Source of the DNA: VAZQ01 sp963763365 | Lineage (GTDB): Bacteria > Pseudomonadota > Alphaproteobacteria > Rhizobiales > Xanthobacteraceae | DNA: 64,000 bases | NCBI GenBank assembly: GCA_963763365.1 | Contig: CAVXOE010000015.1 | Span: 216,066-280,065 of the forward strand | Direction: 5' to 3' | Shown here: positions 9,005-17,793 of the stretch, piece by piece | Layout: every line of letters starts with the position of its first letter | Position numbering within the stretch: the first letter of the stretch is position 1 | Made by a program: the position numbers and the translations under genes | Notes under the pieces: generated by a model | Database searches by the model: none | The model's input: the letters and a program-made list of their open reading frames with translations, nothing else | Told to the model about the DNA's origin: nothing

Positions 9005-9982
9005 GTGCCGCACCTTCGAACCCTTTTCTCACTGGCCATACTGACGCTGGCCGGCGCACTCATGAACGTCGCGTCACCCGGTCAGGCCCAGAACGGGCCG
9101 ATCAAGATCCTCGTCGGCCTTCCGCCCGGGGGCGCGGTCGATATCGGTGCGCGCCTGGTGGGAGAGAAGCTGCAGGGCAGTCTCGGCCAGCCGGTCGTGG
9201 TCGAGAACAAGCCGGGCGCATCCACCCGGATCGCCGTGCAGGCGCTGAAAGCCTCCGAGCCGAACGGCCAGACGCTCCTGGTCGCGCCGGATGCGATCAT
9301 CACGCTCTTTCCGCATGTGTTCAAGGAACTCGGCTACGATCCGATGAAGGACCTCACGCCGATTTCACAAATCCTGCACTGGAGCTTCGGCTTCGCCGTG
9401 CCGGAGGCTTCGCCCGCAAAGACGTTTGCGGAATTTGTCGCCCTGGCGAAAGCCGATCCGAAGTTTGCGTTCTTCGCGTCGCCGTCGACCGGCAGCGGGC
9501 AGCATATCCTGGGTCTTCAGCTCGGCGACCTCATCGGCGTGAAGCTCGACCATGTGCCATTCAAAGGCGCGGCGGACGTGATGAGCGCGCTCCTCAGCAA
9601 CAGCGTTCCCGCCTCGATCCTGACACTGGGCGAGCTGACCAACTTGCACCAGAGCGGAAAGGTTCGGATTCTGGCGACTTTGACGACTTCGCGCACAAGC
9701 GACTTGCCTGCGGTGCCGACCTTCACCGAAATCGGCTATCCCCAGATGCAGGCGTCGGGCGCGGTCGCGATGTTTGGGCCGGCGAAAATGACGCCCGGGC
9801 TGACGGAACGCATCAGCAAGGCCGTGCAGGCCGCGCTCGCCGATCCGGAAGTCAAAGCGAAGATTTCCAAGATGGGCATGGAGGCCAAGAGCAGCACGCC
9901 GCAGGAACTCGACGCCTTCAATCGGTCCGAGCTCGCGCGTTGGGGTGGTGTCGTCAAGACGTCCGGCTACGTTCCGGAATGA
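9005..9982 (+). CDS. Bug-family tripartite tricarboxylate transporter receptor
   Basis: A periplasmic receptor of about 325 residues. Family segments are 'PIKILVGLPPGGAVDIGARLV', 'VVENKPGASTRIAVQALKA', 'FASPSTGSGQHILG' and 'LPAVPTFTEIG'. The frame is open from 8924, but GTG 9005 is preferred: 'ggag' sits 7 bp upstream and the protein then opens with a normal signal peptide ending near 'ASPGQAQ'; earlier starts would run through the palindromic repeat. ATG 8963 is an alternative. The substrate is unknown; the amidohydrolase downstream may act on it. Confidence 0.9.
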   Translation: MPHLRTLFSLAILTLAGALMNVASPGQAQNGPIKILVGLPPGGAVDIGARLVGEKLQGSLGQPVVVENKPGASTRIAVQALKASEPNGQTLLVAPDAIITLFPHVFKELGYDPMKDLTPISQILHWSFGFAVPEASPAKTFAEFVALAKADPKFAFFASPSTGSGQHILGLQLGDLIGVKLDHVPFKGAADVMSALLSNSVPASILTLGELTNLHQSGKVRILATLTTSRTSDLPAVPTFTEIGYPQMQASGAVAMFGPAKMTPGLTERISKAVQAALADPEVKAKISKMGMEAKSSTPQELDAFNRSELARWGGVVKTSGYVPE

Positions 9983-10114
9983 ACCCAACGCATCCAAGCA
10001 ACGGTACACGTGATAACGCCCTCGCCTATTCCCGGCTTTACGCTGAGCGCGGACGGATGCTTGAACCAACCAATCCTCTCTCTCGCCAGTATGACGCAAA
10101 ATAACGGGTAGACC

Positions 10115-11794
10115 ATGCGCCTTCACCTCTCGTTGCTCATCGGCATCTGGCTCGGTGCCGTTCCAGCCGCCGCCATAGCGCAACCTGCAGACCTCGTGCT
10201 GCGTGGCGGCAACGTGATCACAGTCGACAAGGATTGGCGCATCGCACAGGCGATTGCCGTCAAGGACGGCCGCTTTCTGGCGATCGGCGACGACACCGCG
10301 ATGAGTGCTCATATCGGCCCCACGACGCAGGTGATCGAACTCGCGGGCAAGACCGTGGTGCCGGGCCTGATCGACACTCACCTGCATCAATTGTTCGCCG
10401 GCCTTAACGGTCCGGCGGTGCAGTTGCTAGGCGCGCGCTCGGTCGCGGACGTCCAGGCCGCGATCGGCGAGCGTGTGGCGCGCACGCCGCCCGGACAATG
10501 GGTGACGGCCTCGTCCGGTTGGCACGAGAGCATCCTGGACGAAGGCCGGATGCCGACACGCTTCGAACTCGACAAGGTGTCGCCCAACAATCCCGTGTTC
10601 ATCCCGCGCGGCGGCCATGTGGTGACGGTGAACTCGAAGGCGTTGGAACTTGCGGGCATCACCAAGGACACGCCGAGTCCGGAGGGCGGCGTGATCGTGC
10701 GCGACGAAGCGACCGGCGAGCCGACCGGCGTGCTGCTCGAGACTGCCGCTGCTCTGGTGCGCAAGGTCTTGCCGCCGCCGCCGGCCAACATGGCCGAGCT
10801 GCTGAAGATCGCCATGCGCAATCTCAATTCCTACGGCATCGTCGGCGTGGTCGAGCCCGGCATCGACGACCGGCAGATCGCGCTTTATCGCGCGGTGCAT
10901 GACGCCGGCGACATGACGGTGCGCACCGACGTGCTGTACCGCGCGATCCGCAAGTCCGATGTCGAGAAAGGCATCGCGGCGATCAAGGCGCAGAAGAACG
11001 ACGACATGCTGCGCTTTGTCGGCATCAAGTATCCGCTCGACGGCGGCGTGGAAGGCGGGCGCATGACCTGGCCGTACCGTGTCGTGCCCGGCGAGCAGAC
11101 GGATGCGGCCTATCGCGGCGTGCTCCTGCTGCCGCCCGGCGGCGAGGACGAATATGTCGCCGGACTGAAGCTCATTGCCGACGCCGGCTTGCAGGCACAA
11201 ACCCACGCGGTCGGCAACGAGACGATCGACGTGATCGTGCGGTCCTATGAACGGGTCAACCGCGAGAAGCCGATCCGCGACCTGCATTGGACGATCATGC
11301 ACCTGTTCCACCCGTCGGATGCGGCGCTCAAGAGCATGGCGGACATCGGCATCATGGCGACGATGCAGGATCATCCGGTGCTGCTCGGGCACAATCAGCG
11401 CCGCTGGTGGGGCGACGAACACGCCGCCTACGCGATCCCAATCCGCAAGACGATCGACGCCGGCGTCACGGTCGGGGGCGGCACCGATGGGCCTGTCGTG
11501 CCGGTCGATCCGTTCCTGTCGATGTGGTGGATGACGACGCGGCAGGTGCTGAAAGGCTACGTGCTCGGGAAAGAGCACGCCATTACCGCGAAAGAAGCGC
11601 TGCAGCTCTACACGATCAACAACGCGCGCATCCAAGGCGTCGACAAGGAGCGCGGCTCGATCGAGGTCGGCAAGCTTGCCGATCTCACGGTATTGTCGCA
11701 GGATATTCTATCGGTTCCGCTCGACGCCATCCGCGAAACGAAGGCGCACCTGACCGTGCTTGGCGGAAAGATCGTGTACCGGAACGGGATTTGA
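10115..11794 (+). CDS. amidohydrolase family protein, YtcJ-like, exported
   Basis: A 559-residue metal-dependent hydrolase with a signal peptide ('AVPAAAIAQ' cleavage region), so probably periplasmic. Metal ligands are visible in 'GLIDTHLHQLF' near residue 87, in 'THAVGNETID' (second His region) and in 'VGGGTDGPVVP' (the Asp region). The YtcJ/AepA-like group cleaves amide or related C-N bonds in assorted small molecules. It lies 132 bp after the Bug receptor gene and may form an uptake and hydrolysis pair with it. Confidence 0.9.
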   Translation: MRLHLSLLIGIWLGAVPAAAIAQPADLVLRGGNVITVDKDWRIAQAIAVKDGRFLAIGDDTAMSAHIGPTTQVIELAGKTVVPGLIDTHLHQLFAGLNGPAVQLLGARSVADVQAAIGERVARTPPGQWVTASSGWHESILDEGRMPTRFELDKVSPNNPVFIPRGGHVVTVNSKALELAGITKDTPSPEGGVIVRDEATGEPTGVLLETAAALVRKVLPPPPANMAELLKIAMRNLNSYGIVGVVEPGIDDRQIALYRAVHDAGDMTVRTDVLYRAIRKSDVEKGIAAIKAQKNDDMLRFVGIKYPLDGGVEGGRMTWPYRVVPGEQTDAAYRGVLLLPPGGEDEYVAGLKLIADAGLQAQTHAVGNETIDVIVRSYERVNREKPIRDLHWTIMHLFHPSDAALKSMADIGIMATMQDHPVLLGHNQRRWWGDEHAAYAIPIRKTIDAGVTVGGGTDGPVVPVDPFLSMWWMTTRQVLKGYVLGKEHAITAKEALQLYTINNARIQGVDKERGSIEVGKLADLTVLSQDILSVPLDAIRETKAHLTVLGGKIVYRNGI

Positions 11795-11851
11795 GCGCGC
11801 GCCGTCCGGTCGTCACCGGCGTATAAAGCAGCGAACCGGCCAGCGGCGACT

Positions 11852-12655
11852 TCAGTCGTTGTGCATCTCGTGCACCGCAATGGCGCCTCGCCGCCAATAA
11901 CCGGCCGCTCTCATCCATTTAGGATTGGCGCCATGCTGCGCAATGAGCTGCGCCCGCAGGTCTTTTGCCGTAACGGACTCGCAGGCGACCCATGCGTAGT
12001 AATCGCCCCGCGGAAGACTTGCATCGGCAAGCGCTTTGGAGAGCACATGGGTGGTTCCGGGCATGGCGCCTTTCCGATACGCCCAGGTGATCGTGACGTC
12101 GGCGGCACTTTCCAGCGAAACCCGATCGTCCGGACCGTCCACTTCTGCCAGCACGACCGCGCGTGCTCCAGCCGGCAGTTCCTCCAGCCGCCGCGCTATT
12201 GCGGGAAGTGCCGTATCGTCGCCGACAAGCAGATGCCAATCGAATTCGGTCGGAACAACGAACGAACCGCGCGGCCCGCCGATGCGAAGAGACTGGCCTG
12301 GCTGCGCCTGCTCGGCCCATTGGGTCGCCGGACCCGCGTCATGCAGCGCGAACTCGATGTCGAGGGTATTGGCAACGGAATCATAGCGGCGCGGCGTGTA
12401 GTCGCGTGACAGCATTTCCGTCTCGTCGTCCACATGCCGATCATTGGGTGGAAAGAAAAGCTTCACATGGTCGTCGAAACCAAGACTCGTGAAGCCTTCG
12501 AGATCGCCCGTAAGGCTGATGCGGATCATATGTGCCGCGATCCGCTGGACACGTTGAACCGTGAGTTGCCGGCGGCGCGGCTGGTGCCGAACGCGTCGGG
12601 GCGCACGGAACTCGGGATCAAGCGTAAGCGGTGTAGCTGATGAGAAACCGGACAT
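11852..12655 (-). CDS. siderophore-interacting protein (FAD-dependent ferric-siderophore reductase type)
   Basis: A 267-residue protein of the ViuB/YqjH family. The N-terminal FAD-binding barrel shows 'RDYTPRRYDSVANTLDIEFALHD' (the R-x-Y-T/S-x-R motif); the C-terminal SIP domain has 'LLVGDDTALPAIARRLEELP' and ends 'MRAAGYWRRG'. These cytosolic enzymes release iron by reducing ferric siderophores. The start is placed at ATG 12655, which has 'ggagg' 7 bp upstream, rather than at the longer frame reaching 12739. No siderophore receptor or synthesis genes are near, so its link to the neighbours is unclear. Confidence 0.88.
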   Translation of the reverse strand: MSGFSSATPLTLDPEFRAPRRVRHQPRRRQLTVQRVQRIAAHMIRISLTGDLEGFTSLGFDDHVKLFFPPNDRHVDDETEMLSRDYTPRRYDSVANTLDIEFALHDAGPATQWAEQAQPGQSLRIGGPRGSFVVPTEFDWHLLVGDDTALPAIARRLEELPAGARAVVLAEVDGPDDRVSLESAADVTITWAYRKGAMPGTTHVLSKALADASLPRGDYYAWVACESVTAKDLRAQLIAQHGANPKWMRAAGYWRRGAIAVHEMHND

Positions 12656-12778
12656 GCCGAGCCTCCAAACGCATTTCATTGGTGTCAAGCATGCTCGCCC
12701 TGAACTGTCAAATTGACGTGCAAGTTTTGACTCGTTCAAAGACCGAACGAACCAAAAAACGTCGCTGTTTAACGAGGT

Positions 12779-13666
12779 TTACACGTTCAATTTCCGCGTG
12801 ACGTCGTCAAAGAGGCTGTCCACGCTTAGCTTGCGCGGAATGAGTCCCTGCTTGTGACAATAGTCGATCATAGTCTCAAGCACGGGACGACACGCTTCTA
12901 CGCCGAACCTGAGAGGCTCAGGGCTCTTTGGTGTTTCGCCCTCATTTTTGCTTTCGACCAAGAGGCGAAACACTTCTGCGACGACGTCAGGTCGGGATTT
13001 GGACAGCTCCGAGCGGACTACGACCATATGATTGATCGGAATGCCGCCATGCCGCTGCGCCCAGCGCTGCGCCGCCACCTCGTGGTCGGGAATGAGATGC
13101 TTCAGACGCGGATCGGGCAATTTGTCTCCAACCACCGCCGCATCGATCTCACCGTCCAATAGCATCTGAACGAGCTCCTTGCCCGCCGGGGCTCGCTTGA
13201 TGCTCGGGGGATCGCGGTACTCGGCCACGTGGGGATCTTCAAACGTGATCCACTCGACCTTGTCGAGATCGAGACCGTGCTCTTCGGCAAGCATGCCGCG
13301 CACCCAGGTTGCCGTCGTGACCGTATACGCGCGAAGGCCCACCCGCTTGCCGGCGAGATCGGACGGCTTCAGATGTCCCCTGTCGGCATTATAAGCGATG
13401 GTGTGATGCTGACCCCGGCTGACCAGCACGGCAGGAAGCAGCACATAGGGCTTGTCGTAGGACTTGGCCTGCAGATAGGTCGCGATCGCAAGCTCGCCGA
13501 CATCGAATTTGGCATCGCGCACGATCTGCTTGAACAGACTGTTCGCGACCTTGACCTCGGCAAAATTGAAGTCGATCAAATCGGAATGCAGCTTGCCACT
13601 CTTGAGCGCAGCAGTATTCGGATAGTTGCCGAGCATCGTGCTCAGCGCGACCTTGTCTTTGACCAT
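12779..13666 (-). CDS. 4,5-dihydroxyphthalate decarboxylase-like protein (paralogue 1)
   Basis: A 295-residue protein with the type-2 periplasmic-binding fold seen in Pht5-like decarboxylases. No signal peptide is apparent, which favours a cytosolic enzyme over a receptor. Motifs shared with two paralogues nearby are 'GKRVGLRAYTVTTATWVRG', 'VEWITFEDPHVAEYRDP' and 'INHMVVV'. Start ATG 13666 is chosen because 'aggga' lies upstream; the longer frame to 13780 has an N terminus unlike the family. Activity on a specific aromatic acid is inferred only from family membership. Confidence 0.8.
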   Translation of the reverse strand: MVKDKVALSTMLGNYPNTAALKSGKLHSDLIDFNFAEVKVANSLFKQIVRDAKFDVGELAIATYLQAKSYDKPYVLLPAVLVSRGQHHTIAYNADRGHLKPSDLAGKRVGLRAYTVTTATWVRGMLAEEHGLDLDKVEWITFEDPHVAEYRDPPSIKRAPAGKELVQMLLDGEIDAAVVGDKLPDPRLKHLIPDHEVAAQRWAQRHGGIPINHMVVVRSELSKSRPDVVAEVFRLLVESKNEGETPKSPEPLRFGVEACRPVLETMIDYCHKQGLIPRKLSVDSLFDDVTRKLNV

Positions 13667-13821
13667 TGTGAGCGATCCCTGCTTTGCCAAAATGGAACCA
13701 GAACGATTGAGCTTCCTGTGGCACCCCGCGAGACCGCCAACCCACATGCCGACCATGTGCATCCATGGAAGCCTCTGCACGGCCTAATTCAAACAATCGC
13801 ATGCGTACAGCCATATTCGCT

Positions 13822-14703
13822 TCAATCGCCCATCAACGCCGACGTCTCGGCGAACATCTCGTCGATCGAAATCCGTCGCGGCAGGAGGCCTTGTTGAAAC
13901 GCATACTCCGCGATCAAGGCGAGGCTCGCCCGATTGGCTTCGATGCCAAACGGAATTGGATCGGGTGTCGTGGCCGGGCCTGCCAGCCGCTTGCCCTGCC
14001 GCAGCAGCCGATAAACCTCGCGCGCGCTGTCCGGATCCGCTGCTACGTCGCGCGCCCGCATCACCACGAGATGGTTGATCGGCACCACTTTGTGCTTGGC
14101 GTACCAGCGCTGCGCTTCGGCCTCCGGGTCTCCGAACAGTGACTTGATTCTCGGATCGTCCGAGGATTCGCCAAGCACCGCGTCGAGTTCACCTTCGAGC
14201 AGCATGGGCACGATCTTCTTGCCGGCGGGCGCGCGTTGCGTGCTGTCTTTGTACTCCGCAACGTGCGGCTCCTCGAACGTAATCCATTCAATGCTGTCGA
14301 GGTTCACGCCGTAATCGTTGGCGACTATGCCGCGGATCCAGGCGCCGGTCGTCGTGGTGAACGAGCGGATGCCGACGCGTTTGCCGTTGAGGTCGGCCGG
14401 GGTCATCGGCCCCTTGGTGGCGTTGTAGATGGCGTAGGGGTGTTGGAAGCGGCCGGTCATCGTCGCCGGAAGGAGCGCGAGCGGCTTGCCGTGCGCCTTG
14501 GCCAGCAGGTAAGTCACGACGGCCATTTCCGAGATCTCGTATTTGTCGTCTCGGATCATGCCCTTGAAGCCGTCCCAGACCGGAACGATCTCCGTGAACT
14601 CGAAGTCGAAACGGTCCGAGCGCAGCGCGCCGGATTTCAGCGGCGCCGTGTGCGGGTAAGTCCCGAGCAGCGCCTTCAGGGTCTTCTTGCCGCCGATCGT
14701 CAT
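13822..14703 (-). CDS. 4,5-dihydroxyphthalate decarboxylase-like protein (paralogue 2)
   Basis: A 293-residue paralogue of the preceding protein: 'GKRVGIRSFTTTTGAWIRG', 'IEWITFEEPHVAEYKDS' and 'INHLVVMRARDV' align with the same positions there. It begins directly without a leader ('MTIGGKKTLKALLGTYPHT'), supporting a cytosolic location. It is 10 bp downstream of the small amidohydrolase and co-directional with it. The two relatives differ in the residues after the HVAEY motif, so substrate range probably differs. Confidence 0.82.
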   Translation of the reverse strand: MTIGGKKTLKALLGTYPHTAPLKSGALRSDRFDFEFTEIVPVWDGFKGMIRDDKYEISEMAVVTYLLAKAHGKPLALLPATMTGRFQHPYAIYNATKGPMTPADLNGKRVGIRSFTTTTGAWIRGIVANDYGVNLDSIEWITFEEPHVAEYKDSTQRAPAGKKIVPMLLEGELDAVLGESSDDPRIKSLFGDPEAEAQRWYAKHKVVPINHLVVMRARDVAADPDSAREVYRLLRQGKRLAGPATTPDPIPFGIEANRASLALIAEYAFQQGLLPRRISIDEMFAETSALMGD

Positions 14704-14713
14704 CGCGGTCCGA

Positions 14714-15565
14714 TCAGTCCTTCAGCTTCGGATAGAGCGAAAGCGCGGTCTTGCCAAAGACCCAATCCTGATCGCTCGACTTGGCGAACGAAAATGCCTG
14801 CTGCGCCGCGGTCAGGATCTCCTTCATTGTGCCGATCGAGTTTGGGAAGTTCGATCCCCACGCAATACGTTCGGCACCGAACGTGTCGATCATCTTGCCA
14901 AAGAACGTCTCCGGAGTGCCCTTCCCCCAAGCCTTGGGTGTAACGTTGATTGGCGTAATCTTGAGATGGACCTGCTTGTATTTCGCGAGCGCGAGGAAGT
15001 CGGCAGCACCTGCATAGGGTGGGCCATCCTCAAACGGCGAACGACATAAGTGATCGAGGATCATTGTCACCTTCGGAAACCTATCCATGACCTGGCGCAG
15101 AAGCGGAATTCCTTCCAGCTTCATCTGCATGCAGACCGGAATGTTCTTCGCGGCCGCGTGCTCCCAGAACGGATAGCTCTTGGGGTCGGCAAAAAAGGTG
15201 GCCTGATTCGGCAGGGTGCTTCCGGTGGTGAACAGGCGCATGCCGGTACAACCGCGGCCGAGCCAATAGTCAAAGGTCTTCACCGCGTCAGGTGCCAGCA
15301 CGTCAATCGAGTAGACGCCGGTGAACCGCGACGGCACGGCCGCTACCGCGTCGGCAACGTACTTGTTGTCGTAACCGTAGGCGGTCGAAGAATGAACGAT
15401 GGCCGCCTTGGCGACGCCTGCTTCGTCCATCGCACGCAGCAGATCGTCATACGTGGTTGGACGCTCGGTCGACCAGGTCGACTGCGTGCCGCCGAGCGGA
15501 TCGAGGGGATACTTCTTCGTGTCGGGAGAGACAATATGGGGATGGATATCAATGATGGATGACAT
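14714..15565 (-). CDS. amidohydrolase family 2 (TIM-barrel metal-dependent hydrolase or decarboxylase)
   Basis: A 283-residue TIM-barrel protein of the Amidohydro_2 group. Visible elements are the N-terminal 'IDIHPHI' (H-x-H metal ligands), 'MILDHLCR' in the middle and 'IAWGSNFPNS' near residue 240. The last position is Asp in most catalytic members (GSDxP) but Asn here, a change also seen in some lactonase-like relatives. Family members include aromatic-acid decarboxylases and lactonases such as the LigI type. It lies between two Pht5-like paralogues in a tight minus-strand block and probably shares their pathway. Confidence 0.85.
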   Translation of the reverse strand: MSSIIDIHPHIVSPDTKKYPLDPLGGTQSTWSTERPTTYDDLLRAMDEAGVAKAAIVHSSTAYGYDNKYVADAVAAVPSRFTGVYSIDVLAPDAVKTFDYWLGRGCTGMRLFTTGSTLPNQATFFADPKSYPFWEHAAAKNIPVCMQMKLEGIPLLRQVMDRFPKVTMILDHLCRSPFEDGPPYAGAADFLALAKYKQVHLKITPINVTPKAWGKGTPETFFGKMIDTFGAERIAWGSNFPNSIGTMKEILTAAQQAFSFAKSSDQDWVFGKTALSLYPKLKD

Positions 15566-15603
15566 GGCTGTGTGCGGTCTGCTCGGGTTGGGAGTTGGGA
15601 GGA

Positions 15604-16626
15604 TCAGGCGTCGATATCAACAAAGACCTGGTCGAGTTGCGGGCGCGCGGGTATCAGCTCCTGCTGAAGCGCATAGGTGACCAGCGCCTCGACGCTCGGG
15701 CGATTTGCCGCCATGCCGTAAGGCAGGGGGTCGCCCATCAGCGAGAAGAAGCTTCGATAGCGTTTGTCCTCGAGGCTATCGCCGCGGCCAAGTCTGATCC
15801 CTTCCAGATACGGCCGCTTTGCCGTGACGAAAGCGTTCATCAGCGAGCGCGGCAGCCAAGGATGGCGCTTGAGGTGCTCGTCCTTTACCACGATCAGGCC
15901 GTGGATGGGATATATGCCGGTGCGGCGGAACCAATCAGCCTCGACCTCTGCCACGTTGGCGATGAGTTCAGGGTAGGAGCCGCTCTCGCCCCCGGTCGGA
16001 GCGTTCATGTCCCAATTGCCGACGGGAGGGCCGGCGCGGCCGACGCCTGCCGGTCCGGTGAAGCCAGCCTGAATCTCGCCGGACGCCATCATGCTCTGGA
16101 GAGATTTTCCCTCCCCGGCATGGACTACGTTCGGTGGCAGTTTGAGGCTCGTCACATGTTCTTCGTCGTCCACCACCCAAGTGACCTTGGATGAATCGAG
16201 TCCGTACTCGTTGACGAAAATACCGCGCGTCCACACGCCAGTTGTCACCGAATAGGCGCGCACGCCGACTTTCTTTCCTTCGAGGTCCTTTGGCTGGCGG
16301 ATGTCGGCGTCGGGTCGAACTACGAAGCCACCGTGGTGAAAGCGGCGCATGACGAAGATCGGCATGGCGACGTAGGGTGCGCCGAGCGCGCGCGCGATCA
16401 TGTAGGTGGTCGGCGCCATCTCGCAGATATCGAACTCGAGGTCGCGCACCATGCGGCGAAATGCCTGGATGATAGGCGCCACCTCGATCATGTCCGCGTC
16501 GACCCCTTCGATCGGCACACTCCCGTCCTTGATCGCCTTCGTGTGACCATAGGTGCCGATGGCGACCTTCAGCCGCGGCCGGTCAGCTCCGGTCGGCACC
16601 TTGCTGCTCATGTCCTGTACATTCAC
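15604..16626 (-). CDS. 4,5-dihydroxyphthalate decarboxylase-like protein (paralogue 3)
   Basis: A 340-residue member of the same family, longer than the other two. Conserved parts are 'GTYGHTKAIKDGSVPIEGVD', 'GKKVGVRAYSVTTGVWTRG', 'TWVVDDEEHV' and 'HGLIVVKDEHLKRHPWL'. The HVAEY motif of the other paralogues is diverged here, and a glycine-rich insert follows near residue 200. No leader peptide is visible. It is the first of the three enzyme genes after the Bug receptor 16647..17633, all on the minus strand with short gaps, so they look co-transcribed. Confidence 0.83.
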   Translation of the reverse strand: MNVQDMSSKVPTGADRPRLKVAIGTYGHTKAIKDGSVPIEGVDADMIEVAPIIQAFRRMVRDLEFDICEMAPTTYMIARALGAPYVAMPIFVMRRFHHGGFVVRPDADIRQPKDLEGKKVGVRAYSVTTGVWTRGIFVNEYGLDSSKVTWVVDDEEHVTSLKLPPNVVHAGEGKSLQSMMASGEIQAGFTGPAGVGRAGPPVGNWDMNAPTGGESGSYPELIANVAEVEADWFRRTGIYPIHGLIVVKDEHLKRHPWLPRSLMNAFVTAKRPYLEGIRLGRGDSLEDKRYRSFFSLMGDPLPYGMAANRPSVEALVTYALQQELIPARPQLDQVFVDIDA

Positions 16627-16646
16627 GATCGACCCTCTTCATTGAC

Positions 16647-17633
16647 CTATTGCTTCTCGATGCCCGCCGCTTTGATGACATTCGCCCATTTGGCGATATC
16701 GCTCCTCATGCGCTCGTTCAGAAATTCCGGCGATCCGATCATGGGCTGCATGCCGAGATCACTCATGCGTTTCTGGATCTCCGGCGTCTTTAGCGCCGCG
16801 ATGACCTGCTCATTGAGCTTGGTCACAATGCTCGCCGGGAGACCGGCCGGGCCCTGAAGGGCGTTCCAACTCGTGACCACATAGTCGGGATAACCGCTTT
16901 CCTTCACCGTCGGCACAGACGGCAATTGCGGCGTTCTTCGCTCGCCCGAGGTCGCGATCACTTTCATCTGGTTGTTGACGATCGACGCGCCAAATGCCGC
17001 GTAATAGTCAAACCCGACGTCGACATCGCCGCGCAGAATCGCGGTGACCAATTCGGGAGTCGTCTTGTAGATGACGATCGCGGCCTGGACACCCGCGGTC
17101 AATTTGAACAGCTCCGCCGACAAGTTCTGGGTGCTACCGGTGGCAATGGTGCCGAAGTTCAGCTTGCCGGGATTGGCCTTCGCATGGGCAACGACCTTGG
17201 CAACCGTATCCAGTGGCGAGTCTGACTTCGTCGTCAGCAACATCTCGAATTCCGCCAGCGGCGAAACCGGCGTGAAGTCGCGAACGACATTGAAAGGCAG
17301 CGACTTAAACAGGCTCTCGCTGATGGCGCTGCCGTTTCCGGCAAGAAAGAGCGTATAGCCATCCGGCGGAGCCGCCAGCACCACCTTCGCACCGACGATG
17401 CCGCCAGCTCCGGGACGATTTTCGATAACGAAGCCCTGGCCCAAAGCTTCGCTCAGCTTCTGCGCCACCAACCGCGTGGTGACATCGGCAACACCACCCG
17501 GCCCGTACGGTACGACGATCCGGACCGGCCGTTCGGGATATTTGGACTGGGCAGCCGATTGGGCGATGTCGCCGGCCAACGCAAGAATGACAGCCAGTGC
17601 TGACAAGCAAGCTCGGGCGCTCCTGGGCATCAT
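16647..17633 (-). CDS. Bug-family tripartite tricarboxylate transporter receptor
   Basis: A 328-residue receptor with a signal peptide ending near 'AQSAAQ'. Family segments: 'RPVRIVVPYGPGGVADVTTRLV', 'VIENRPGAGGIVGAKVVLAA', 'FGTIATGSTQNLSAELF' and 'LPSVPTVKESG'. It lies immediately upstream (20 bp gap) of the Pht5-like/amidohydrolase block on the same strand, so it is the best candidate to import the substrate of that block. No TctA/TctB is nearby. Confidence 0.93.
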   Translation of the reverse strand: MMPRSARACLSALAVILALAGDIAQSAAQSKYPERPVRIVVPYGPGGVADVTTRLVAQKLSEALGQGFVIENRPGAGGIVGAKVVLAAPPDGYTLFLAGNGSAISESLFKSLPFNVVRDFTPVSPLAEFEMLLTTKSDSPLDTVAKVVAHAKANPGKLNFGTIATGSTQNLSAELFKLTAGVQAAIVIYKTTPELVTAILRGDVDVGFDYYAAFGASIVNNQMKVIATSGERRTPQLPSVPTVKESGYPDYVVTSWNALQGPAGLPASIVTKLNEQVIAALKTPEIQKRMSDLGMQPMIGSPEFLNERMRSDIAKWANVIKAAGIEKQ

Positions 17634-17793
17634 TACGTCTCTCCCTGTACCGGCTTATGATTTTTGGATTTTCTGGCTGGATCATTGGAACAGCGACTGG
17701 CTCCTGTCTATTCCGATTTGCCTCTCGTACGAGGAGTTAGGAGCCTTCCCCCGTTAGCCGGGCCCCCTCGCGCGAGCGCTCGAACAGGATATC

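Noticed and set aside
9365..10390. 341-codon minus-strand frame
   Set aside because: Antisense to the Bug receptor and amidohydrolase start; no family features.
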